Below, piece by piece: positions 17,461 through 25,828 of a stretch of DNA of 64,000 nucleotides (position 1 is the stretch's first letter; each line of letters begins with the position of its first letter). Source of the stretch: DASUPK01 sp963815045 (GTDB taxonomy: Bacteria > Actinomycetota > Thermoleophilia > Solirubrobacterales > 70-9). Made by a program: the position numbers and the translations under genes. The notes under the pieces are model-generated. The model searched no databases, was not told where the DNA came from, and saw nothing but the letters and a program-made list of their open reading frames with translations. Location: NCBI GenBank assembly GCA_963815045.1, contig CAWFET010000002.1:434001-498000 (forward strand). The letters are read 5' to 3'.

Positions 17461-18572
17461 GCCGGCCGGACTGGATGCCGACCCCGAACGAGGAGCTGCT
17501 CCTCGACGCCGCCCTCGCGGGCCCGGACGAGGCGGCCGCGGCCTGGCGGCGCTGGCGCTCGGGCACGACGCCGGCCGCAACCGATCAGATCGCCTTCCAG
17601 GTGCTTCCCCTCGTCTGGCACAACGTGCCCGAGATCGACCCGGAAGACGAATTCGTCGCGATCCTGCAGGGAGTCCGCCGTTACGCGTGGATCCAGAACG
17701 AAGTGCTGCTCCAGCTCGCGCGTGACGTGGTCGGGGATCTCGACCGGGCAGGAATCGACACGCTGGTCCTCAAGGGGGTCGCCCTCAGCAAGCTCTACTA
17801 CCCGGAGCCCGGCACGCGGACGATGACGGACCTGGACGTGCTCGTCCCTCGAAGGGCGGCCGACGCGGCGATCGATGTCCTGCGCCGGCGCATGGAGCCG
17901 AGCGACCCCCGAGCCGAGAGGCGCGTCTCGGTGCAGCACGCGATCTCCTTTCACGACAAGGATGAGCGAGAGCTCGATTTGCACTGGTACTCGCTCTATC
18001 GCCCGTCCAATGACGACGCGTTCTGGGCCGCGGCGCGCCCCCTGGATCTCGGTGGGGTGACCACCAGGGCGCTCTGCCCGACCGACCAGCTGCTGCACGT
18101 CTGCGCGCACGGGGCCTGGTGGCACCGCGACCCGACGCTCCGCTGGATCGCGGACGCCGCCCTGGTGCTGCGGGCCGAGGAGGGAATCGATTGGGACCGG
18201 TTCCGCCGCCAGGCGGCCGAGCGGGACCTCAACCGGAGCGTCGCCGATGCGCTCGACTATCTGCGCTCCCGGTTCGGTGCGCCGGTCCCCCGCGAGCTTC
18301 CGGGCGAGCTGCGGCGCGCCCCGGCCTCCCGCGTCCAGCGGATCGCCTCGCGAACCGTGATGAACCCACCGACGCGAATGCCGGAGATGGTCCGCTCCCT
18401 GATGTTCCACTGGGAGCTCAACCGCCGCCTTCGCGCCCTGGAGGGAAACGGCACCCGGCGGAGCTTCCCGGACCATCTGCGCATCTTCTGGGGATACGAG
18501 AGCTATTGGGACTTCTCGCGCTACGCGGTGCGGCGGGCGCTGGAGGGCCGCCGCGGGCGTGCTCCGCAGTGA
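17457..18572 (+). CDS. Nucleotidyltransferase-family protein (NTP_transf_5 type)
   Basis: A 371-residue protein of the uncharacterised nucleotidyltransferase group often found in peptide and polysaccharide clusters. The key segments are LVLKGVALSKLYY, the metal site TMTDLDVLV (DxD), a third acidic strand ELDLHWY and the HVCAHGAWW helix. Homologues near HPr-kinase-like genes in some lasso-peptide clusters add groups to phosphorylated precursors; that role here is inference. It overlaps the exporter gene (ATGA), so export and modification are coupled genetically. Confidence 0.75.
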   Translation: MSRPDWMPTPNEELLLDAALAGPDEAAAAWRRWRSGTTPAATDQIAFQVLPLVWHNVPEIDPEDEFVAILQGVRRYAWIQNEVLLQLARDVVGDLDRAGIDTLVLKGVALSKLYYPEPGTRTMTDLDVLVPRRAADAAIDVLRRRMEPSDPRAERRVSVQHAISFHDKDERELDLHWYSLYRPSNDDAFWAAARPLDLGGVTTRALCPTDQLLHVCAHGAWWHRDPTLRWIADAALVLRAEEGIDWDRFRRQAAERDLNRSVADALDYLRSRFGAPVPRELPGELRRAPASRVQRIASRTVMNPPTRMPEMVRSLMFHWELNRRLRALEGNGTRRSFPDHLRIFWGYESYWDFSRYAVRRALEGRRGRAPQ

Positions 18573-18583
18573 GATCACCTGGC

Positions 18584-18589
18584 TATACT
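18584..18589 (+). promoter_or_regulatory. TATACT -10-like box upstream of the rhodanese gene
   Basis: The 61-base gap before the rhodanese gene is unusually AT-rich for this genome and holds TATACT 46 bases before the ATG. No clear -35 partner is seen. It probably marks the promoter of the sulfur-transfer genes. Confidence 0.4.
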
Positions 18590-18634
18590 TTCTGAACCAA
18601 TGAAACCCGATCAGGATTTGGGATATTTGAGAAC

Positions 18635-19099
18635 ATGAGCTCCGTGGAGATGCCCCGCAAGTACGTGCCGCCGCCCCTCGAGCTGGTCAAGAGCCGGGTC
18701 GACGAGCTGCTCCCGCCCGCCGCCAAGGAGGAGATCGACGGCGGCGCGGTGGTGATCGACGTGCGGGATCCCGAGCGCTTCGAGGCGGGCCACGTCAAGG
18801 GCGCGATCAACGTGCCCTCCGGCGAGAGCGCCCGCGACGCCCATGATGCCGCTTACGTTGAGGCGGTCGAGAAGGCCGGCGCAGGCCCCGACGATCGCAT
18901 GGTCCTGGTCTGCGGCGAGGGCAATCGCTCGGCGCGCACGGCGGACGCGTTGCAGAACGAGCACGACTTCAAGCACGTGGCCTCCGTCATCGGCGGATCG
19001 AAGCTCTGGAACGAGCTCGGGTATCCCGTCGAAGGAGAGATCGCGATCGGCGACGAAGAGGCCGAGACACACCTGGAAGGCGAGGAGGACACAACCTGA
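18635..19099 (+). CDS. Rhodanese-like sulfurtransferase
   Basis: A 154-residue single rhodanese domain. VVIDVRDPERFEAGHVKGAINVP is the usual first half and VLVCGEGNRSART the active loop, with the catalytic cysteine about residue 95. Rhodaneses move sulfane sulfur as a cysteine persulfide. Its stop and the next start form TGATG, so it is co-translated with the rhodanese-ThiF gene and likely passes sulfur toward the sulfur carrier at 20317. A 14-residue acidic tail is unassigned. Confidence 0.88.
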   Translation: MSSVEMPRKYVPPPLELVKSRVDELLPPAAKEEIDGGAVVIDVRDPERFEAGHVKGAINVPSGESARDAHDAAYVEAVEKAGAGPDDRMVLVCGEGNRSARTADALQNEHDFKHVASVIGGSKLWNELGYPVEGEIAIGDEEAETHLEGEEDTT

Positions 19100-20269
19100 T
19101 GGCCAGCATCGAGACGATCGAGCAGGTCAAGGAGCGGATCGAGGAGGTCGATCCCGCCGAGGCCCAGGAGGAGCTGAAGGCGGGCGGCGTCGCTCTGATC
19201 GACACCCGCGAGCCCTACGAGAACTTCGAGGCGCACATCGACGGCTCCGAGCTGATCCGGCCGGCCGACGTCATCGATCGCATCGAGGAGGTCGTCCCCG
19301 ACCACTCGCAGCGCGTGCTCCTCTACTGCGCTTCGGGCAACCGCTCGGCGCGTGCCGCCGACGAGCTCCGCGAGCTCGGCTACGAGAACGCCGCGTCCGT
19401 GCGCGGCGGGATCAAGGCTTGGGAGGCCGAGGGCCTTCCGGTCGTGATGGCGGAGGGCATGACCCCCGAGCAGCGCAACCGCTACTCGCGCCACACCCTG
19501 CTTCCCGAGGTCGGCGTCGAGGGCCAGCTCAAGCTGCTGAACGCGAAGGTGCTGCTGCTCGGCGCCGGCGGCCTCGGCGCTCCGACGGCGCTCTATCTGG
19601 CGGCGGCCGGGGTCGGGACGCTCGGCCTGGTCGACGATGACGAGGTCGACGAGTCGAACCTGCAGCGCCAGGTGATCCACAACACCGAGCGCATCGGCAA
19701 GCCGAAGACCGAGTCCGCGCGCAAGACGATCGAGGCGCTCAACCCGGACGTCAAGGTTGATCGAGCACCGACTGCGGCTCGACGCCTCGAACATCATCGA
19801 CATCATCTAGGACTACGACGTGATCGTCGACGGGGCGGACAACTTCCCGACCCGGTACCTGCTGAACGACGCGTCCGTGCGGCTGCGCAAGCCGGTCGTC
19901 TCCGCTTCGATCCTCGCGTTCGACGGGCAGATCTCGACCTTCGTCCCGTTCGAGGGACCCTGCTACCGCTGCCTCTATCCGACGCCGCCTCCGGCCGAGC
20001 TCGCACCGAGCTGCGGCGCCGCCGGCGTGCTCGGCGCGATGGCCGGCGTGATGGGCCTGCTCCAGGCGAACGAGGTCCTCAAGCTCGTGATGGGCATCGG
20101 CGAGCCGCTGATCGGCCGCCTGCTCCTCTACGACTCGCTCGGGACCCGCTTCACCGAGCTCAAGGTCCGGCGCGACCCGGAGTGCCCGATCTGCGGCCCG
20201 AACGCCCAGGAGATCCCGGAGTCGGAGATGGGCAAGTTCCCCGACTACGAGCTCTTCTGCGCGGGCTAG
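19099..20269 (+). pseudogene. Rhodanese-ThiF/MoeB fusion, frameshifted and with an in-frame stop
   Basis: Residues 1-118 are a rhodanese domain (Cys77 in LLYCASGNRS). They are followed by a ThiF/MoeB adenylating domain with GAGGLGA at 155-161 and the arginine-containing SNLQRQVIHN. The frame is lost near 19758, where one extra base appears in gttgatc. Sense resumes one frame over as IEHRLRLDASNIIDII, then TAG at 19808-19810 where glutamate is expected, and continues through VDGADNFPTRYLLND, CYRC and CPIC zinc cysteines to 20269. MoeB-like enzymes adenylate the carrier's C-terminal glycine. Rhodanese before ThiF reverses the MoeZ order. Two lesions may be sequence errors or true decay. Confidence 0.8.
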
Positions 20270-20316
20270 CCGCCACCAGTGGCGAAGCCAACCAGCCAGT
20301 AGCTTTCCGAATCCAG

Positions 20317-20601
20317 ATGCCGACGATCAAGGTCCCACCAGTGCTGCGCCAGCAGACCGACGGCGAAGCAGAGGTCAGCGTCGACGGCGCGACCGTCGGC
20401 GATGCGCTGCGCGCACTCGCCGACCGGTATCCGTCCACGAAGGACCAGCTCTTCTCCGAGGAGGGCGAGCTCAACCGCTACGTGAACGTCTACCTCAACG
20501 ACGAGGACGTGCGGGTGCTCGACGGGCTCGACACGTCGGCCGCCGAATCGGACACCGTGGTGATCCTGCCCGCGATGGCGGGCGGCTGCGCCACCGGTTG
20601 A
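20317..20601 (+). CDS. MoaD/ThiS/CysO-like small sulfur carrier
   Basis: A 94-residue beta-grasp protein that carries sulfur as a C-terminal thiocarboxylate after activation by a MoeB-like enzyme. TVGDALRALADRYP and LNRYVNVYLNDEDVR are typical. The normal end AGG is followed by four extra residues, CATG, so the glycine pair at 89-90 is masked. Carriers of the QbsE type carry such an extension that a JAMM protease removes (established for that group). No protease gene is seen here. Its role, for cysteine, molybdopterin or thiamine, cannot be settled; the actinobacterial context favours a CysO-like one. Confidence 0.85.
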   Translation: MPTIKVPPVLRQQTDGEAEVSVDGATVGDALRALADRYPSTKDQLFSEEGELNRYVNVYLNDEDVRVLDGLDTSAAESDTVVILPAMAGGCATG

Positions 20602-20633
20602 CCGCCTGCTCGACGGCACGTTAGCCTCACCCC

Positions 20634-22211
20634 GTGGGGAGTCGTGCGGTCGCCATCGCCGTTGTGCTTGCGCTTGCCTGCGCAACGGCTTCCGCGCAGC
20701 CGGCCCCGCCTCGCGGGAAGCCCGCCGCCAACGCGGCGCGGAAGTGCAAACACAAACACAGACGGGCCTCGGGGAAACGGTGTCGGAAGGCGCCGGTGCC
20801 CCCACTGGCGGGTTTCGGCTCGGCCACGGCGGCGACGAACCCATCGGTTCCCGTCTCCATCAGCTCCAATCCGCCGCTCTTCCCCGATTTCGATCCGCAG
20901 ATCCACGACTACACGGTCCGCTGCACCGGCGATCCCGTCACGCTCAGCGGCTCGTCGACGGCCTGGCCCGTCGGCGAGAGCGTGTCCGTCGACGGGCACG
21001 CTCCGTTCCGGGCTGACTTCGACCAGGACGTCCCGCTCTCGCCGAATCAGGAATTCGAGTTCGACACGACCTCCCGGGCGAACCACGAGTCGTATTTCGT
21101 CCGCTGCCTTCCCTCCGACTTCCCGGAATGGAACTACGAGCGCTCGAGAACGCCGAACCAGCCCTTCTACGTGATCGCCCTCCGGCGAACTCCCACCGGC
21201 GCCGCGATGTACGTGGTCGTCTTCGACGACCACGGCGTTCCGGTCTGGTGGCATCCGGCGACGATCGACCTGGGAAATGCATTCGCCCTCAGCGACGGGA
21301 CCCTGAGCTGGGCTCGCAGGGACCTGAGCGGGTACGAGATCCACAGCCTCGACGACACCTCGACCCGCACGGTCTCATTCCAGGGCTCGACGACCAATGA
21401 CCACGACATGCAGCCGCTCCCGAACGGGGACTTCCTGGTCATCTCCTACAAGCTGCGGGCGACGACCGAGGATCTGACTCCGATAGGCGGCGCACCGGAC
21501 CAGACCGTGCGCGACGCCGCGATCCAGGAGGTCGACCCGAACGGCAACGTCGTCTGGGAGTGGAACAGCAAGGACCACATCGGGATCGATCAGATCGCTC
21601 CGAATTGGCGCAACCAGGTCGCAACCGGCGCCGCGCCACACGACCTGCTGCACCTCAACTCGGTCGAGCCGGACGGCCACTCGCTGGTGATCTCCCTGAG
21701 GTTCACCAACGCCGTCTACAAGATCAGCCGCGCCACCGGCGATATCGAATGGAAGCTCGGAGGAACGACCATTCCCCAGAGCCTGACCGTGACCGGCGAT
21801 CACCCGAGCTCGCCGATCGCCGGCCAGCACGATGCGCGAATCCTTCCGGACGGGAGCCTGACGGTCCATGACAACGAGACGGCGTCCGGCCTGCCGCCTC
21901 GTGCCGTCCGCTTCGCGATAGACGAGACGGCGGGAACGGCGACGCAGCTGGAATCCGTCGAGGACCCCGACATCGCCGACGCCTCATGCTGCGGGAGCGC
22001 TCGGCTCTCCCCCGAGGGGAGCTGGCTGATCAGCTGGGGCGCGCGATCGCAGGTCACCGAGTTCGCGTCCGACGGCGACCGCAACTTCAAATTGACGTTC
22101 GGCCCCAGCCTGACGGGAGCGCCGTTCTCTTACCGGGCTTTCCCCGTTCCTCCCGGCTGGCTCACCGCGGCCGACCTCCGAGCCGGGATGAGCACGATGA
22201 ATCCACGCTGA
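20634..22211 (+). CDS. Secreted arylsulfotransferase-like (ASST) protein
   Basis: A 525-residue protein with an N-terminal signal peptide (to about residue 21, ending ATASAQP), a basic cysteine-containing stretch (KCKHKHRRASGKRC) and a beta-propeller of the bacterial arylsulfotransferase type. Family repeats are visible as DHDMQPLPNGDFLV, PHDLLHLNSVEPDG and GQHDARILPDGSLTVHDNE; such histidines include the catalytic sulfohistidine in characterised ASSTs. ASST moves sulfate between phenolic compounds without PAPS. Many actinobacterial relatives are untested, so the activity is inference. The start is GTG. Confidence 0.78.
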   Translation: MGSRAVAIAVVLALACATASAQPAPPRGKPAANAARKCKHKHRRASGKRCRKAPVPPLAGFGSATAATNPSVPVSISSNPPLFPDFDPQIHDYTVRCTGDPVTLSGSSTAWPVGESVSVDGHAPFRADFDQDVPLSPNQEFEFDTTSRANHESYFVRCLPSDFPEWNYERSRTPNQPFYVIALRRTPTGAAMYVVVFDDHGVPVWWHPATIDLGNAFALSDGTLSWARRDLSGYEIHSLDDTSTRTVSFQGSTTNDHDMQPLPNGDFLVISYKLRATTEDLTPIGGAPDQTVRDAAIQEVDPNGNVVWEWNSKDHIGIDQIAPNWRNQVATGAAPHDLLHLNSVEPDGHSLVISLRFTNAVYKISRATGDIEWKLGGTTIPQSLTVTGDHPSSPIAGQHDARILPDGSLTVHDNETASGLPPRAVRFAIDETAGTATQLESVEDPDIADASCCGSARLSPEGSWLISWGARSQVTEFASDGDRNFKLTFGPSLTGAPFSYRAFPVPPGWLTAADLRAGMSTMNPR

Positions 22212-22220
22212 GGCGCGGCC

Positions 22221-23345
22221 CTAGGGCTGGCCGCCCGCGGCGCGCGCAAACGCCGGCCATGACGGCTTCGCCGCGCCGCTCGCGGTGAACAGACCCGCCG
22301 AGGCGCAGAGGAAGCACTCGCCTGCGGTGTTCAGCGGCAGGTCCTCCCAGGTGAACCAGTAGACGCGGGAGATCTTGAAGGTCTTGCGCTGCTTCGCCAG
22401 CAGGTGGAAGGAGGAGGTCAGCATGTGAGCCTGTCCCTGCTCGCCCTTCTGGAGCGGGCCTCCCTGCGGCGGCGGCGCAGTGGGCGATCCGGAGCCCCAG
22501 CCGAGCTCGGTGAGCACGAGCGGGGTCTTCTTGTCCTTGTGCTCCGCCATCAGCTTTCGAGTTCGCTGCAGTTGGTAGCGGATTCCCTTGATGTTGCCCG
22601 AATAGGGATGGATTGCGACGGCATCGAACTTCGACTTGATGCCCTTGATCTTGTAGAGGCCATCCAGGAACTTCCAGAGCGACTGAGACGGCTTCGGCGG
22701 GGTGCCGAAGAGACCGGCGAGGTCGATCCGAGCTCTCCGATCGCGGCTGTGGATCGCCGCCGCGGAGATCTTCAGCAGCTTCCCGTATCGCTTCGGAGAG
22801 GGGCGCGGCCGGAAGAAGGTCGTCGAGTTCGGCTCGTTCCAGATCTGCCACTCGCGAATCGGGAGCTTTGGAGGGTTGTAGGCGTCGCTGGTATCGGACC
22901 AGAAGGTGCCGTTCGGTCCGTAGCGATCGACGGCCGCCGTGACGAAGTTCCGCCAGCCGCTGCGGCCAGCGGCGGTGCGCAGCGGGTCCGCGCGGTCGCA
23001 GAAGCCGTTCGGGATGCCGCGGCAGTCGGCTGCCCACGTGGGAGTGCCGTAGATGAAGGGCAGCAGCGGAAGGCCGGCCTGAGCGGCGCCCGCCACTATC
23101 GGGTCGACCCGCGACCAGTCGTAGTGGCTGCCGTCGACGCTCTGCACCTGCCGCCAGTAGATGAGGAAGCGGACCCCGCCGGCGCCTCCCCGCGCCATGG
23201 CCTGGAACTCGGACGGTTGGGGGATCGAGGACGCGACCACTCCGTAGAAGCCACGCGGCGCGGCCTGGGCCGGCTGAGCGCCCGCGGCGACGGTCGCGGT
23301 GGCGGCCGCGACGGCGACCGCCGTTACCCAGGCGCGCCGTCTCAC
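22221..23345 (-). CDS. Secreted PslG/GH39-like glycosidase, copy 1
   Basis: A 374-residue TIM-barrel glycosidase with a signal peptide ending QPAQAAP. The mature start RGFYGVV, the acid/base Glu171 in IWNEPN and the likely nucleophile Glu280 in LTELGWG fit clan GH-A enzymes such as GH39 PslG, which trims or cuts exopolysaccharide in Psl synthesis. Three paralogues lie at 34328, 35437 and 60143. The GTG start overlaps the stop of the small anchored-protein gene (GTGA). Extra cysteines (CRGIPNGFC, CFLC) are special to this copy. Specific substrate unknown. Confidence 0.8.
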   Translation of the reverse strand: MRRRAWVTAVAVAAATATVAAGAQPAQAAPRGFYGVVASSIPQPSEFQAMARGGAGGVRFLIYWRQVQSVDGSHYDWSRVDPIVAGAAQAGLPLLPFIYGTPTWAADCRGIPNGFCDRADPLRTAAGRSGWRNFVTAAVDRYGPNGTFWSDTSDAYNPPKLPIREWQIWNEPNSTTFFRPRPSPKRYGKLLKISAAAIHSRDRRARIDLAGLFGTPPKPSQSLWKFLDGLYKIKGIKSKFDAVAIHPYSGNIKGIRYQLQRTRKLMAEHKDKKTPLVLTELGWGSGSPTAPPPQGGPLQKGEQGQAHMLTSSFHLLAKQRKTFKISRVYWFTWEDLPLNTAGECFLCASAGLFTASGAAKPSWPAFARAAGGQP

Positions 23346-23770
23346 CTGTCTGTGTGGCGGCCGCGTCTGGTGAACCAGGCGAGCAGCGTGATCGCGATGA
23401 GCGCGGCGATCAGCAGCAGCCCCGAACCGTCGCCGACCGCCGAGAAGGCCGCTGCCACGACACCTCGCCCGTCGGAGCTCACCTGCGCCGGACTCCTTCC
23501 GGACGGCTTTGGAGCGCCGAGCTGCCGGGATGTTGCGATCTGCTCGAGGGTGACGCCGTTCTTCATCGACGTGAGGCGGTGTGCGACCGCCGGTGAAAGC
23601 TCGCCGGGGTTGACCGTCGGCGCGGTGGTCGGATGGCTGTCTCCCTGGGCGGTCGGGAGTCGCAGCGTGTACTCGTCGATCGCCGGCTGCGTCGCCAGCG
23701 CCGTGGCGGGCGCGAGCACGATCGCGAACATGGCGGCCAGTGCGACCGCCCCCTTCCAGATACTGCTCAT
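23342..23770 (-). CDS. Small secreted, C-terminally anchored protein
   Basis: A 142-residue protein with a signal peptide (SIWKGAVALAAMFAIVLAPATALA), a soluble low-complexity middle and a C-terminal helix (GLLLIAALIAITLLAW) followed by basic RRGRHTDR. It should sit outside the membrane, held by one helix. The ATG at 23770 has AGGAGG 11 bases upstream. A protein of the same build at 36491 also starts its mature part with an EY-x-LP pattern (EYTLRLP here, EYLPKVP there). Both precede glycosidase genes and face a polymerase gene. No function known. Confidence 0.65.
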   Translation of the reverse strand: MSSIWKGAVALAAMFAIVLAPATALATQPAIDEYTLRLPTAQGDSHPTTAPTVNPGELSPAVAHRLTSMKNGVTLEQIATSRQLGAPKPSGRSPAQVSSDGRGVVAAAFSAVGDGSGLLLIAALIAITLLAWFTRRGRHTDR

Positions 23771-23844
23771 AGACTGCCCAGCCTCCTGCCTCATCTTCAA
23801 GACGGACAATACGGGGTCCCGCGCTGAGGCGTGAGTACTCATCA

Positions 23845-25743
23845 GTGGCGGCGATCGCCGTCGCCGTGGTCGCGCTGGCGCTCGCCCACGGGGGGTATGG
23901 GGCGAAGCTGACGGCGGCCGCCACGATCGTCGTCTGGTGGCTCGTCTTCGCCGCGATCTGGGTGCGCCGGCCTCCGGAGGGCCTGCCTCCCGGGTCCGCG
24001 CTGGCCGCCGGCTGCTGCCTCGCCGGGATCGCCGTGCTCAGCGCGATCTCCACCGGATGGGCCTCGGACGACGGCCGAGCGATGTTCGATGCGGTGCGCG
24101 CCATGGGCTACACGGGACTGTTCGCCCTGGTGGTGATCGTCACCCGCCGCTGGCAGGGCCGCCGCTGGCTGCAGGGGATCGCTTTGGGGTTCGGGCTGGT
24201 CGCGGTGATCGCCCTCGCGACGCGGTTCATCCCGGGCCTCCCGGGCGGCGATGAGCAGCTCGCCGGGCTCATCCCGAGTGCCCGCGGCAGGCTCAGCTAC
24301 CCGATCGGCTACTGGAACGGCCTGGCCGCCTGCATGGCGATCGGGGTCGTGCTGCTCGGGTGGTGGGGGGCGACCAGCCCGCGGCGGGACCTGCGGGCCG
24401 CAGTCACCGGACTGATCCCGCTCTGCTCCCTGGTCGTCTACCTGGCGTCGTCGCGCGGCGGGGTGGCGGCCGGCGCGGTCGGAATCGGCGCGCTGCTGGC
24501 CTTTTCGCCCAGGCGGGCCCGAATCGTGGCGGGGTTGGTGCCGGCGGCGATCGGCTCCGGTCTCCTGATCTTGATCATGAGCCGGCAGCACGAGCTTCTG
24601 GACGGCATCGAGGGCTCGACGGCCACCGACCAGGGCACGAAGATGGTGCTCGCCTCGGTCGCCGTCTGTGCCGCGGTGGCCGCCGTACGCTGGGCTCTCG
24701 ACCGGCCGATCGACGGCCTGCAGGTCTCCCGGCGAGTGGCGCAGGTGTCGGCGGCCCTCGTCGCGATCTGCGCGATCGCCGCTCTGATCGCGGTCAATCC
24801 GGCGCACAGGCTCGACGAGTTCAACAATCCCCCCGGCTCCGGCTCGTCACCGGGCGCCGGCATCGTCGCCAGCCATCTCGCCAGCGGCAACGGCAGCGGC
24901 CGCTACCAGTTCTGGGACGCGGCGATCCACGCCTTCCAGGACGAGCCGCTGAGGGGAGTGGGCGCCGGCGGATACGGGCTCTACTGGAACCAGCACGGGA
25001 CGATCGCTCAGACCGTGCGCGACGCCCATTCGCTTTTCATCGAGTCGCTCGCCGAGCTCGGCATCCTGGGCTTCGCCCTCGTCGTGGGCTTCCTGGGACT
25101 CGGCCTCTTCGAGGGAGTCCGCCGGGCGTTCGGCCGGGGCGGAGGCAGTCGCGAGCTGGCCGCAGCCGCGCTGGCCCTTCTGGCCACCGGGATCACCTCG
25201 GCGGCAATCGATTGGACCTGGGAGATACCGGTGGTCTTCGGCCCCGTGGTGATCGCCGTTGCGCTCCTCACTGCGAGGGGGACGATGGTCGCCTATCCCC
25301 CCGCGGAGGAGGGGCAGCGCGAATCCGGGACGCGCGAGTTCGGCTGGGGAGTGGCAACCCTGGTCGCGGGCTGGCTGGCGATCTGCACTGCTGCCCTCGT
25401 GTTCGGCGGGCAGCTCGAGCTGGAGCGCAGCCAGACCGCGGCGGCCGACGGCAGGCTCGCCGATGCGGCCCAAAACGCCCGGGATGCTGGGGCGCTCGAG
25501 CCATGGGCGGCGGCGCCGCCTCTGCAGCTGGGGCTCGTCGAGGAGCAGGCAGGGAACCTGCCCGAGGCCCGCACGCAGCTCGAGAGCGCGGCGGGGAAGT
25601 CGCCGCAAGACTGGACGACCTACGTGCTGCTGGCGCGGGTCGAGACGAAGCTGGGAGATCTGGCCGCCGCACAGCGGAGCCTGGCACGCGCTCGCGTGCT
25701 CAATCCGCACGCTCTCTCGTTTCCCGCTCCTCCCACCCAGTAA
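23845..25743 (+). CDS. Wzy/O-antigen-ligase-like membrane protein with TPR tail
   Basis: A 632-residue protein with about twelve helices to residue 530 and a periplasm-like loop. The Wzy_C region includes RYQFWDAAIHAF, LRGVGAGGYG and DAHSLFIESLAELGILG. After the last helix a TPR-like region follows (LADAAQNARDAGALEPWA and DLAAAQRSLARARVLNP). Such proteins polymerise or ligate lipid-linked glycans at the outer face of the membrane. It is paralogous to 37019-38888 and divergent from the small anchored protein by 74 bases. The start is GTG. Confidence 0.82.
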   Translation: MAAIAVAVVALALAHGGYGAKLTAAATIVVWWLVFAAIWVRRPPEGLPPGSALAAGCCLAGIAVLSAISTGWASDDGRAMFDAVRAMGYTGLFALVVIVTRRWQGRRWLQGIALGFGLVAVIALATRFIPGLPGGDEQLAGLIPSARGRLSYPIGYWNGLAACMAIGVVLLGWWGATSPRRDLRAAVTGLIPLCSLVVYLASSRGGVAAGAVGIGALLAFSPRRARIVAGLVPAAIGSGLLILIMSRQHELLDGIEGSTATDQGTKMVLASVAVCAAVAAVRWALDRPIDGLQVSRRVAQVSAALVAICAIAALIAVNPAHRLDEFNNPPGSGSSPGAGIVASHLASGNGSGRYQFWDAAIHAFQDEPLRGVGAGGYGLYWNQHGTIAQTVRDAHSLFIESLAELGILGFALVVGFLGLGLFEGVRRAFGRGGGSRELAAAALALLATGITSAAIDWTWEIPVVFGPVVIAVALLTARGTMVAYPPAEEGQRESGTREFGWGVATLVAGWLAICTAALVFGGQLELERSQTAAADGRLADAAQNARDAGALEPWAAAPPLQLGLVEEQAGNLPEARTQLESAAGKSPQDWTTYVLLARVETKLGDLAAAQRSLARARVLNPHALSFPAPPTQ

Positions 25744-25828
25744 TCGGTGTTCGGAGCTTCGTCGAATCGGGTTGCACGCCGCCGATTAAGCTGCAAGCGT
25801 TCGGGTCAGGGGCAGGCACGCCAAGGGA

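Noticed and set aside
15188..18572. Lasso-peptide cluster
   Set aside because: No asparagine-synthetase-like cyclase and no B2-type leader protease are present; only the PqqD, kinase, nucleotidyltransferase and exporter parts are found.
19099..20601. One long open frame joining rhodanese-ThiF start to the sulfur carrier as a 500-residue protein
   Set aside because: The middle 170 residues are arginine-rich nonsense, while the true ThiF sequence is in another frame; the open frame is a high-GC accident.
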